DNA of 36,078 nt from Clostridia bacterium (GTDB taxonomy: Bacteria; Bacillota; DSM-521; Neomoorellales; Neomoorellaceae): contig JASUSV010000014.1 of the NCBI GenBank assembly GCA_030445865.1, forward strand, positions 1 through 36,078. Direction: 5' to 3'. Below the pieces are notes generated by a model that saw nothing but the letters and a program-made list of their open reading frames with translations, had not been told where the DNA came from and made no database searches. Shown piece after piece: positions 25,988 to 32,750 of the stretch. How positions within the stretch are numbered: position 1 is the first letter of the stretch; the number at the start of each line of letters is the position of its first letter. The translations under genes and the position numbers were made by a program.

Positions 25988-26545
25988 CTAGGACATATTC
26001 CCTTTACATTCCTTTACTATAGTTTCCATCCGAGTTGCCAGATCTTTGAAGGCTTCCATCAAGTTAAGATACAAGGTAGAGGAGCGGGGAAGACAGATGC
26101 CTTTAATAAGCCGTTCTTCGTGTTCTGTGGTAAAACAGCGCATCTTATCCTTATACTCGGTGGTTTTCCTCAGAATGTATTGCGCAAGAATGGGATTTTG
26201 CGTCAAGAGTAGATCTTGCATATGGCGCATTAATTCATCCATCCCCTCGAAAAGTTCCCGCATCTCGAATATAGCCTTGTCGCTAAAAAGCACTCCTTCC
26301 TGAATTTTAATGTTTATGGTATCAGCTAGATTATTAATATCATTAAAAATATGTTGGAAGACAGGAGGGAAAAGCGAATCCTTTTTTTGGCACATAATAT
26401 TAAGTTGTTTATTGAGAGTTTTTAGTTCCTGCAGGTATTTATGATCGTGTTTTATAAAGGCTGTATAGATATTTTTTAAAGCTTTTCGGAGGATTTCAAT
26501 GGGAGTCTCTGATTTTGGTGATACGCTATACACCTTGCGAAACAC
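25988..26545 (-). CDS. PhoU-like helical domain protein
   Basis: A 185-aa, almost purely helical protein. Its C-terminal half (YKDKMRCFTTEHEERLIKGICLPRSSTLYLNLMEAFKDLATRMETIV) resembles the PhoU domain at the end of Na/Pi cotransporters, where a DHEERLxKGICxPxSxxxxxxxLxxLERIADH pattern is usual. It lacks the membrane transporter part, so it is a stand-alone domain. GTG at 26545 with AAAGGGG upstream is the likely start. Convergent with the germination operon. Possibly a phosphate-related regulator, low certainty. Confidence 0.6.
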   Translation of the reverse strand: MFRKVYSVSPKSETPIEILRKALKNIYTAFIKHDHKYLQELKTLNKQLNIMCQKKDSLFPPVFQHIFNDINNLADTINIKIQEGVLFSDKAIFEMRELFEGMDELMRHMQDLLLTQNPILAQYILRKTTEYKDKMRCFTTEHEERLIKGICLPRSSTLYLNLMEAFKDLATRMETIVKECKGNMS

Positions 26546-26699
26546 TCCTTCCCCTTTCTTTTTTACAAGAAAGAAGATAAACAGTCTATAAATATTAAAA
26601 ACTCTAACATCTTACAAGAAAGCCATCCCTCGGGCTAAAAGCCAAGACTTTTTTAATTAAGTAGGCAGGATGGGCAATTCCCTACCCCCTACGGCTTTT

Positions 26700-26897
26700 T
26701 CAAGATCTTTTCGTTAAATCACATTCAATCATGCCTTCGTAGCATTCGTCGCAGAGGAATTGGCCGCAGGTGGCACAGATACGCATGTCCGGCGGGTTTA
26801 TATCCAGGCATTCGTAGCAATAAGAGGTATCGCAGTGGCGGCAAATTATACCTTCTACATTTTGAGCTTTACAACGGTCGCAAACGGGTATCTTCAT
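26700..26897 (-). CDS. Cysteine-rich zinc-binding mini-protein (65 aa)
   Basis: ATG at 26897 behind GGAGG. The protein has five Cys pairs: CDRC, CRHC, CYEC, CATC and CDEC with a further C, arranged like a double zinc finger (B-box/RING-like spacing with YCYECL and FLCDECYEG). No membrane segment. It sits alone between the PhoU-like gene and pduL, separated from pduL by a terminator. Function unknown; structural metal binding is the only safe statement. Confidence 0.75.
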   Translation of the reverse strand: MKIPVCDRCKAQNVEGIICRHCDTSYCYECLDINPPDMRICATCGQFLCDECYEGMIECDLTKRS

Positions 26898-26973
26898 AAT
26901 CCTCCGACCTTATATACTTTTTTATTATATTTTATTCTCCCTGCTTTGCGTTTTTCCTCTTGTGTTTTTTAGG

Positions 26974-27010
26974 AAATAAAAAACCCCGAAGCACTTTTCC
27001 TCGGGGTTTG
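26974..27010 (-). terminator. Intrinsic terminator of pduL
   Basis: On the minus strand AAACCCCGA (27009-27001) pairs with TCGGGGTTT (26989-26981) and runs into TTTTTTATTT. It follows the pduL stop by about 20 bp. Confidence 0.85.
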
Positions 27011-27029
27011 TCCTTGTGGTTTCTATCTC

Positions 27030-27644
27030 TTAACCGGCCATACTTAGAGCTGCTGCATTTGTGGGTACTAGCACTTGGACATACATGTTATTTTGCAGTA
27101 AAGCGGCATTAGCCTCATCCGTATCTATATGAAATTCCAGGCGGAAATTAGGGCTGACCCTTACAAGAACGTTCTGGAAGATTAGCCCGCGCTCCCCATT
27201 AGTATAGATACTAACCAGGCTTTTATCTTTAAGCCCATACCGCATAGCGTCATTGGTATGCATGTGGATATGGCGCAAAGCGATAATAACGCCTTTATCT
27301 AATATTACCGCTCCTACCGGCCCCACCAGGACGCATCCCGGCGAACCTTCTAGATCACCAGAATAACGGACGGGAGGATTTAAACCTAACTTGAAGGAGT
27401 CCGACCGCGATATTTCGACCTGGGTGTATTTGCGGATCGGGCCCACGATGCGGACGTTTTCTAAAACTCCTTTTGGTCCCACAACAGTAACGCTTTCTTT
27501 AGCGGCAAATTCGCCAGGCTGCCTTAGGTCCTTAACTTTGGTCAATTGCGCCTCAGGCCCAAAAAGTTGGGCGAAATGTTCGGCCGACAGATGAACGTGG
27601 CGCCCTGAAATACCTACCGGTGCCTCCAGGAGTACATCCGCCAT
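27030..27644 (-). CDS. pduL: PduL-type phosphate acyltransferase (phosphotransacetylase)
   Basis: A 204-aa enzyme exchanging CoA and phosphate on acyl groups. GISGRHVHLS (H16, H18) and RHIHMHTNDA (H125, H127, H129) are the metal-binding histidine clusters of PduL; KESVTVVGPKGVLENVRIVGP and SRSDSFKLG lie between. There is no N-terminal microcompartment-targeting extension and no shell gene nearby, so it is probably a housekeeping form. In Moorella PduL homologues replace Pta in acetyl-CoA to acetyl phosphate conversion, which suggests the same energy-conserving role here. ATG 27644 has GGGGAGG upstream. Its promoter carries an unusual 21-bp-spaced repeat array. Confidence 0.93.
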   Translation of the reverse strand: MADVLLEAPVGISGRHVHLSAEHFAQLFGPEAQLTKVKDLRQPGEFAAKESVTVVGPKGVLENVRIVGPIRKYTQVEISRSDSFKLGLNPPVRYSGDLEGSPGCVLVGPVGAVILDKGVIIALRHIHMHTNDAMRYGLKDKSLVSIYTNGERGLIFQNVLVRVSPNFRLEFHIDTDEANAALLQNNMYVQVLVPTNAAALSMAG

Positions 27645-27683
27645 TTTTTAGAGCCTCCCCATCCATTCAATGTTTAAAAATAA

Positions 27684-27734
27684 CCGTTCGGCCTTCCTAA
27701 TCTACCGTTCAGCTTCATTATAATACTGTTCGGC
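27684..27734 (-). repeat. Three direct repeats at exact 21-bp spacing over the pduL promoter
   Basis: On the plus strand CCGTTCGGC (27684-27692), CCGTTCAGC (27705-27713) and CTGTTCGGC (27726-27734) share the pattern CYGTTCRGC. Each is exactly 21 bp from the next, so all face the same side of the helix. One copy lies in the -35/-10 spacer and the other two just downstream of the -10, an ideal layout for a repressor array. The binding protein is unknown. Confidence 0.7.
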
Positions 27735-27746
27735 TGAAATTGGCAA
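27717..27746 (-). promoter_or_regulatory. pduL promoter
   Basis: Minus-strand TTGCCA (27746-27741), 18 bases, TATAAT (27722-27717). The 5' leader to ATG 27644 is about 65 bases. Confidence 0.7.
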
Positions 27747-27788
27747 GGGGGAGGAAATAAGTTTTAATTTTAAGTTTACAAAGACAAT

Positions 27789-28004
27789 TTATTGGCATGT
27801 TAACTTACATCCCAGGCAGTTGCCGCTACAATGGAAGCTTAATGCCACGTTACACCGCGGACAGCGCCAGCCCTGAAATTGGCTGCTTGAATAACCGCAT
27901 TGGGGGCATGTGGCTAGCGCTTGATTCCGGCGCTCCTTATTTAAATTAAAACCCGGGATATTATTCCACCTATAAGAAAAGCCAGCAGCATAATTGTCGG
28001 CCAT
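27789..28004 (-). CDS. Zinc-ribbon mini-protein overlapping the feoB 3' end
   Basis: A 71-aa protein starting at ATG 28004, with GAGGGG eight bases upstream inside feoB. The first 21 codons overlap feoB in another frame. The C-terminal half is a cysteine cluster: CPQCGY, CPRCN, C-GNCLGC and a final C, like a zinc ribbon with an extra knuckle. No starting codon is found after the feoB stop, which supports the overlapping start. Position at the end of feoAB suggests a part in ferrous iron uptake, comparable in place to FeoC, but it is not a recognisable FeoC. Confidence 0.65.
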   Translation of the reverse strand: MADNYAAGFSYRWNNIPGFNLNKERRNQALATCPQCGYSSSQFQGWRCPRCNVALSFHCSGNCLGCKLTCQ

Positions 28005-29785
28005 ACAATCAACCCCTCTTTTATTCCGCGTTCTTTAAAGATAACCAGGGTGGAAGCAATGCAGGGTACAAAGATAGTTATGGTTATTAGGGCAACCAAA
28101 ACCTGGGACGGCGACAAGGCTAATTTATAGAGTCCCGCAGCGCCAAAGTCCCGGCGGATGAACCCCATGATGAAAGCAGTTGCCGCCTCTTTGGGTAGCT
28201 GCAACCAGTTAACCGTTAGCGGGGTAGCCAGATCTTGCAGCCGAACGAGCAGGCCGCTCACTTGAAGGATGCCAATAAGCAAAGCTCCTAGGGCAAAAAG
28301 AGGTGTAGCTTCTTTGATGAAAACGCTGGTGCGCGTTAAGGTTTTCTTAAAGACGTTGGTTGCGTTTGGGAGGCGAAGAGGCGGTAGATCGATTAAAAGA
28401 TCGTTGGGTTTGCCGGGCAATACCCGGTTAAGAAGCGTCCCGGTGAAGGCGAGGATGGTAAAGAGCAGGGCCACATATGCGGCTGCGTAGCCGGCGCCCA
28501 GACCGGCCAGCATGGCCGTAATTACCGCCAGCTGGGCCGAGCAGGGTATGTTCATAGCCAGCAGGAAAGTGGCTATACGCCGTTCACGCTCGCTGTTTAA
28601 AAGGCGCGTGGTGATAGTAGCGGCTGTAACACAGCCGAAGCCGAGGATGATAGGTATTATACCGCGGCCGTTTAAACCCAGCCGCATTAAGGCGCGGTCA
28701 ACCAGGACAGCGATCCGGGGTAAATACCCGGAATCCTCCAGGACCGAAAGACTCAAGTAAAATCCCAGAACAAGGGGTAGCAGCAGCCCCAAAATGTAGG
28801 TGATGGTCATGGTTAGCACGCCGAATTCGCCAATAAAAATAGTGCCCAGGGCCGAATGAGGCGGAAATAAAGGATTTAATAGGCTCCTGATAAAAGGTTC
28901 GTAATAGGTCTGCATAATACCTTCTTCCGTGATGCCTACAACGGTTTGGGCAATAAATACGCCTACGAACTCATAGAGCAACCAGAGGGTGAAGAGCAAG
29001 AGGGGTATGCCTGTAACCGGTTGAACCATCAGCCGGCTTAATTTTGCCTGCCAGGAGGCACCCCCATTGATTTCTCGAACGACTTCGGCGACAACGGCAT
29101 CAACGTACCGCCTCCGGGCCAGGTAGATTTCCTCCCGCTTGTCCATAGGCTTGATGCGGTGGCGGGCGGCGACATAAGGATCCCCCTCCAGGATAAGCAA
29201 AGCTTCCGCCCGGTTGTGCACTTTATCTAATAAAGGTTGAATCAGGGACTCGATTTCCGGCAGGCTATTGCCCACCCTGGCCAAGGCAACGGCTTTTTTC
29301 AATTCTTCAAACCCCTGCTTTTTAACGGCTACGGTGGGGATAACCGGGACGCCCAGGATTTCCTGGAGGCGTTGATGGTTTATCTTTAAGCCCTGCCTGG
29401 CAGCTTCATCCATCATATTTAGGGCTACGACTAGAGGCAGGCCCATGTCGATAATCTGCTGGGTGAGAAAAAGATCGCGCTCGAGGTGAACGGCGTCAAC
29501 GATGTTGATAACCACGTCGGCCGAAAGAATTATGTCCCTAGCTACCCGTTCCTCAGGATTAAAGGAAGAGATGCCGTAAACGCCGGGGGTGTCCAGGATA
29601 ACATCGTTGCCCAGGCGCCCATAACTTATTTCCAAGGTGGTACCGGGGTAATTGGAGACATCAACGTATAGCCCGGTGAAAGCGTTAAAAAACACCGATT
29701 TTCCCACGTTAGGATTGCCGGCCAGCACAACTTTGCGTGCGCCGGGCGGGATTTTTATTTCACAGGTAGCGCCATGACATTCCAC
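27941..29785 (-). CDS. feoB: Ferrous iron transporter FeoB
   Basis: A 614-aa inner-membrane Fe(II) transporter. The cytoplasmic GTPase domain shows G1 GNPNVGKS (about 23-30), G2 in SNYPGTT, G3 DTPG and G4 NMMDEA; the membrane half contains the paired Gate motifs, including GFGCVTAATITTRLL and FVPCIASTLVIFKERG. I place the start at GTG 29785, where the protein begins MECHGATCEI, like many Clostridial FeoB proteins; an ATG at 29863 is possible but would extend the overlap with feoA from 26 to over 100 bp. Downstream of feoA behind a Fur-type control region. Confidence 0.95.
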   Translation of the reverse strand: MECHGATCEIKIPPGARKVVLAGNPNVGKSVFFNAFTGLYVDVSNYPGTTLEISYGRLGNDVILDTPGVYGISSFNPEERVARDIILSADVVINIVDAVHLERDLFLTQQIIDMGLPLVVALNMMDEAARQGLKINHQRLQEILGVPVIPTVAVKKQGFEELKKAVALARVGNSLPEIESLIQPLLDKVHNRAEALLILEGDPYVAARHRIKPMDKREEIYLARRRYVDAVVAEVVREINGGASWQAKLSRLMVQPVTGIPLLLFTLWLLYEFVGVFIAQTVVGITEEGIMQTYYEPFIRSLLNPLFPPHSALGTIFIGEFGVLTMTITYILGLLLPLVLGFYLSLSVLEDSGYLPRIAVLVDRALMRLGLNGRGIIPIILGFGCVTAATITTRLLNSERERRIATFLLAMNIPCSAQLAVITAMLAGLGAGYAAAYVALLFTILAFTGTLLNRVLPGKPNDLLIDLPPLRLPNATNVFKKTLTRTSVFIKEATPLFALGALLIGILQVSGLLVRLQDLATPLTVNWLQLPKEAATAFIMGFIRRDFGAAGLYKLALSPSQVLVALITITIFVPCIASTLVIFKERGIKEGLIVWPTIMLLAFLIGGIISRVLI

Positions 29786-30038
29786 GCCGCTTCCGCTCCC
29801 TTTGATGTTTTTGAGGTAGAGGTATTTCTTCGGCTTCAATTCTTGCCGCCAGCCCCCTGCCAATGGCGATCTCCTGGCGATTTTTCTGGATCAGTACAGG
29901 ACCGCCGGGAACGACGGTGGCGCACCTAATTATTTCGCCCTCGGCAATGCCAAAGCGCAATGCCTGGGCCCTGATCTCCCTATTAGGCAGGGATTTGATA
30001 CGGTAAAGTCGACCTTCGCGGGCGTCGGCCAGGTTCAT
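29760..30038 (-). CDS. feoA: Ferrous iron transport accessory protein FeoA
   Basis: A 92-aa SH3-like FeoA protein with LADAREGRLYRIKSL, LRFGIAEGEIIRCATVVPGGPVLIQ and an EIAIGRGLAARIEAEEI ending. FeoA assists FeoB on the cytoplasmic side. ATG 30038 has GGTGA seven bases upstream and is preferred to ATG 30059, which lacks a site. The C-terminal basic tail (RERKRRGMSWRYL) overlaps the feoB start, giving translational coupling. First gene of the operon. Confidence 0.92.
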   Translation of the reverse strand: MNLADAREGRLYRIKSLPNREIRAQALRFGIAEGEIIRCATVVPGGPVLIQKNRQEIAIGRGLAARIEAEEIPLPQKHQRERKRRGMSWRYL

Positions 30039-30093
30039 AAGGTAATCACCATTTTCCATATTTATGCCGGAACTGCATAGACATGCAGACTAA

Positions 30094-30110
30094 TTGATAA
30101 TCTTTATCAA
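30094..30110 (-). promoter_or_regulatory. Fur-box-like palindrome downstream of the feoA -10 box
   Basis: TTGATAATCTTTATCAA is a 17-bp inverted repeat; its 7-1-7 core TGATAAT-C-TTTATCA differs from the classic Fur box (TGATAATnATTATCA) at one base. It lies just after the likely transcription start. Confidence 0.75.
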
Positions 30111-30124
30111 TCGCTTCCAGAATT

Positions 30125-30153
30125 ATTATATTGCGATTGAAAATCATTGTCAA
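30125..30153 (-). promoter_or_regulatory. Consensus feoA promoter overlapped by a second Fur-box-like site
   Basis: Minus-strand TTGACA (30153-30148), 17 bases, TATAAT (30130-30125) is a perfect sigma-A promoter. TTGAAAATCATTGTCAA (30137-30153, plus strand) covers the -35; its core matches the 7-1-7 Fur box with two symmetric changes. Binding by Fur would block RNA polymerase. Confidence 0.8.
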
Positions 30154-30169
30154 TCATGGCTCAAAAAAA

Positions 30170-30958
30170 TTATTTGAGGGTTTCGTATTCTTCGCGGCTG
30201 CGCACGTAACGAATATCCTCTTCTACCGGCAAATTGTAAGGATAACAAAGCTGCACCAGCCGGGAGACTGTCCGTTCACCTAAATATTCCTCTAATTCTT
30301 TTAAATCCAGGTTGCTAGTCACTACCGTTGGCAGTTCGTTCATCAGGCGGGAGTTAATTAAAGAGTAGATTTTATTGCAGGTCCATTCGGTATAGTTATG
30401 GGATCCCAGGTCGTCAAGAATCAGAACTTCGGCCTTGCGGGCCGTATCTAAAAGCTCAAGCTCAGTGTAGCTATCATCTTCCGGCCGCCGATCGTAGGTG
30501 GAGCGCAATTCGTCTAAAAGATCGGGCACCACAGTAAACAGCACCTGTTTACCGGCGTTTACCAGGGAATTGGCTATGGCCGCGGCCAGGTGGGTTTTGC
30601 CGCTTCCTACCGGCCCGAAAAGAAAAAGGCCTTTCGTGTGAGGATCTTTCAAACAAGAGGCGACGAATTTTTTGGCGGCTTCCAGGCACCTGCGCGCGCT
30701 TTCCAAGTGAGGCCGGGAATAATACTTTAAATCGAAGTTTTCAAAGGTAAAACGGCGTAACTGCGGCGTCAGGTTGGCCAAGCGAAAGCGATTCTGCAAC
30801 GTTTTTTGCTTCATACAGCGGCACCGGTAGGCTTTCCCTCCCTGGAGCACCACCCCGCGATCCTGACAGAGGGGGCAGTTGTAAGTAGGTGAAGGTAAGG
30901 GATTAAAAACCGCAGGTCGCCTCAGCAAATCCTGTGGGATGCGCAAGCGTTCTAGCAT
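30170..30958 (-). CDS. DnaC/DnaI-like helicase loader ATPase
   Basis: A 262-aa AAA+ protein. An N-terminal zinc-binding patch (CPLC at 28-31, CRC at 46-48) precedes the ATPase with Walker A GPVGSGKT (115-122), Walker B LILDDLG (about 174-180) and a sensor segment VVTSNLDLKEL; GERTVSRL is the arginine-finger region. Related to DnaI, DnaC and IstB. With a DnaD-domain gene directly upstream on the same strand rather than a transposase, a chromosomal helicase-loading role is much more likely than IstB. ATG 30958 has AAAGGGAG upstream and lies 15 bp after the DnaD gene. Confidence 0.9.
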   Translation of the reverse strand: MLERLRIPQDLLRRPAVFNPLPSPTYNCPLCQDRGVVLQGGKAYRCRCMKQKTLQNRFRLANLTPQLRRFTFENFDLKYYSRPHLESARRCLEAAKKFVASCLKDPHTKGLFLFGPVGSGKTHLAAAIANSLVNAGKQVLFTVVPDLLDELRSTYDRRPEDDSYTELELLDTARKAEVLILDDLGSHNYTEWTCNKIYSLINSRLMNELPTVVTSNLDLKELEEYLGERTVSRLVQLCYPYNLPVEEDIRYVRSREEYETLK

Positions 30959-30973
30959 AACTTTTCTCCCTTT

Positions 30974-31717
30974 TTAACTAAGGTATAAATCGCGGTACTT
31001 ATCTTTTTTGTTACCCTTACTTGCCGGTTGCCTGGACCTCTGGCGGCTACTGGCAAGGCGTTCTTCCAGAGCGGCAGCCTCCAAAAGGTTATGAACGTTC
31101 TTGCGAGCCCAGTCCCTGAGGATGCTGTCTATGTAGCGGAAGTTGAGGGCGCCGCGCAGGACGGCCCGGCGCAATGCCTCCAGCACCAGCTCGGGATCAA
31201 AGTTCCCGTTTAAGCACCATTCGGCTATCTGGTTGCTTTCGAGAGGTGACAGGGGGCGGCCGAACTCTTTTTCGAAAGCCTGGTAAACTTTGGCGAGGTT
31301 GGCTTCGCTTCTCTCTTTTTTGCCGGAGGCATTGGCTTCCTGTTCCCGGCTTTCCTGTTGAACCATTTCCATAATCTTACTCCAAAATCCTGCTGCCGTG
31401 AAGCCGTTTTGCCAGCGATTGGTAGCTTCATTGAAGTAAGGTTCGATGCTCAAGAATTTCTTTTCGATCAGGGAGGCAACCACGTTTTTTACCCGTTCTT
31501 CATCCAGGTTGGTGTAAAGGCTTAACTTATCCATAGATGGGAACCTGTTTTGTTCCACCTGGCGCCAGCGGAAAAGGTGCAGGAGGATCATGGCCTCCGT
31601 CTCGGAAAGGCCCAGTTTAGCGTAATATTGGAAAAATAAATCAGGAATGGCAACATCTCCTTTTTCCAAGAGCAAAGCTATGCCGGCGGGGTTATCTCTG
31701 TTAACCGCTGCTGCCAT
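30974..31717 (-). CDS. DnaD-domain replication initiation protein
   Basis: A 247-aa protein. The N-terminal half is a winged-helix domain (FPSMDKLSLYTNLDEERVKNVVASLIEKKFL); the C-terminal half is the DnaB/DnaD domain (VYQAFEKEFGRPLSPLESNQI, then ALNFRYIDSILRDWARKNV), with a basic tail. The ATG at 31717 with GGAGGT six bases ahead is chosen over a TTG at 31738. It would help load the replicative helicase together with the following gene. Divergent from the 31843 gene. Confidence 0.9.
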   Translation of the reverse strand: MAAAVNRDNPAGIALLLEKGDVAIPDLFFQYYAKLGLSETEAMILLHLFRWRQVEQNRFPSMDKLSLYTNLDEERVKNVVASLIEKKFLSIEPYFNEATNRWQNGFTAAGFWSKIMEMVQQESREQEANASGKKERSEANLAKVYQAFEKEFGRPLSPLESNQIAEWCLNGNFDPELVLEALRRAVLRGALNFRYIDSILRDWARKNVHNLLEAAALEERLASSRQRSRQPASKGNKKDKYRDLYLS

Positions 31718-31790
31718 GCCTCTACCTCCGCTTTCCAACCTTTAGCACCATAACCATTATACCAGCTTAAAAGCCCCGTGAGAAGCGACT

Positions 31791-31818
31791 TTGCACGGCG
31801 GGATTTTTTAATTATAAT
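31791..31818 (+). promoter_or_regulatory. Promoter of the P-loop/Asp23 gene
   Basis: TTGCAC (31791-31796), 16 bases, TATAAT (31813-31818), 25 bp before the GTG start at 31843. Confidence 0.65.
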
Positions 31819-31842
31819 TGTTTTACAGGGGGATCGGGGAAA

Positions 31843-32670
31843 GTGGAAGTTTTAGCTCTTATTGGCCCCAGCGGGAGCGGTAAAAGTTACCGCGCCCAGG
31901 CAGTAGCCCACGACTACAACGTCGAGGCCATCATTGACGATGGCCTCTTAATTCAAGGGGGGAACATTTTAGCTGGCTGTTCGGCTAAACAACAGCCTAC
32001 CCGGGTAGGCGCTATTAAAGCCGCCTTATTTCTGGATGAGCAACAGGCTCAGGAAGTAAGGCAAAAGTTAAATGAATTTAAGCCCCAGCGCATACTTATC
32101 ATCGGTACTTCGGAAAGTATGGCCCAGCGCATTGCCCGGAGACTACAATTACCGGAACCCGCGCGTTACATCTCTATTAATGAAATAGCTTCGCCCCGGG
32201 AGATCGCGCGGGCCCAGCAGATACGCCGGCGATACGGTAAGCATGTTATTCCCGCGCCGACGGTGGAAGTTAAGTCCCGCTTTTCCGGCACCATTATCGA
32301 ACCGCTGCGAATTTTTTTGCGCCGGCGTAACGCTCCTCCCGGCAAATCGCGCAATCTTTGGGTGGAACAGACGACCGTTCGCCCCACCTTCACCTTTTTA
32401 GGAAAGTTCTATATCGCCGACAGCGCTCTCATTCAGATCTGCGAGTATGTTTTAAAAAAAAGCGGGCTACTGCAGCCTCATATTCAGGTACAGAGCACGC
32501 CCGCGGGCATCAGCCTTCTAGTAGAGGTATCTGCCAACTACGGCCAGCCCTTGCGCCCGCTGCTGGAAAAGGCCCGGGACCGGCTGCAAGAGGTAATCGA
32601 AGAAATGACGGCCTTAAGGGTACTAAAGATTGACTTGATATTAAAAACCCTGGTGTTACCTGAAAAATAG
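31843..32670 (+). CDS. P-loop NTPase fused to an Asp23/Gls24 (YloU-like) domain
   Basis: A 275-aa protein in two parts. Residues 1-170 are a P-loop domain with Walker A GPSGSGKS (8-15), an acidic VEAIIDDGLLI that may be the Mg-binding strand, and GCSAKQQPTRVGAIKAALF. Residues about 178-270 look like an Asp23/alkaline-shock domain: VRPTFTFLGKFYIADSALIQICEYVLKKSG and LRVLKIDLILKTLVLP. Asp23-type domains usually stand alone and associate with the envelope. Start GTG 31843 with AGGGGGA upstream. Single gene between divergent and convergent neighbours. Function unknown. Confidence 0.75.
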   Translation: MEVLALIGPSGSGKSYRAQAVAHDYNVEAIIDDGLLIQGGNILAGCSAKQQPTRVGAIKAALFLDEQQAQEVRQKLNEFKPQRILIIGTSESMAQRIARRLQLPEPARYISINEIASPREIARAQQIRRRYGKHVIPAPTVEVKSRFSGTIIEPLRIFLRRRNAPPGKSRNLWVEQTTVRPTFTFLGKFYIADSALIQICEYVLKKSGLLQPHIQVQSTPAGISLLVEVSANYGQPLRPLLEKARDRLQEVIEEMTALRVLKIDLILKTLVLPEK

Positions 32671-32750
32671 CCGGATAACTAAATTACCTGTCGGCTGCCT
32701 TAATGCCAACCCCGGGTTGCTCAATTTGCTCGCTCTCTCCTTCTCTATCA

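Noticed and set aside
30170-30958. IstB transposition helper
   Set aside because: The ATPase resembles IstB, but there is no transposase or IS end next to it, and it is paired with a DnaD-domain gene and has a zinc-binding N-terminus, favouring a helicase loader.
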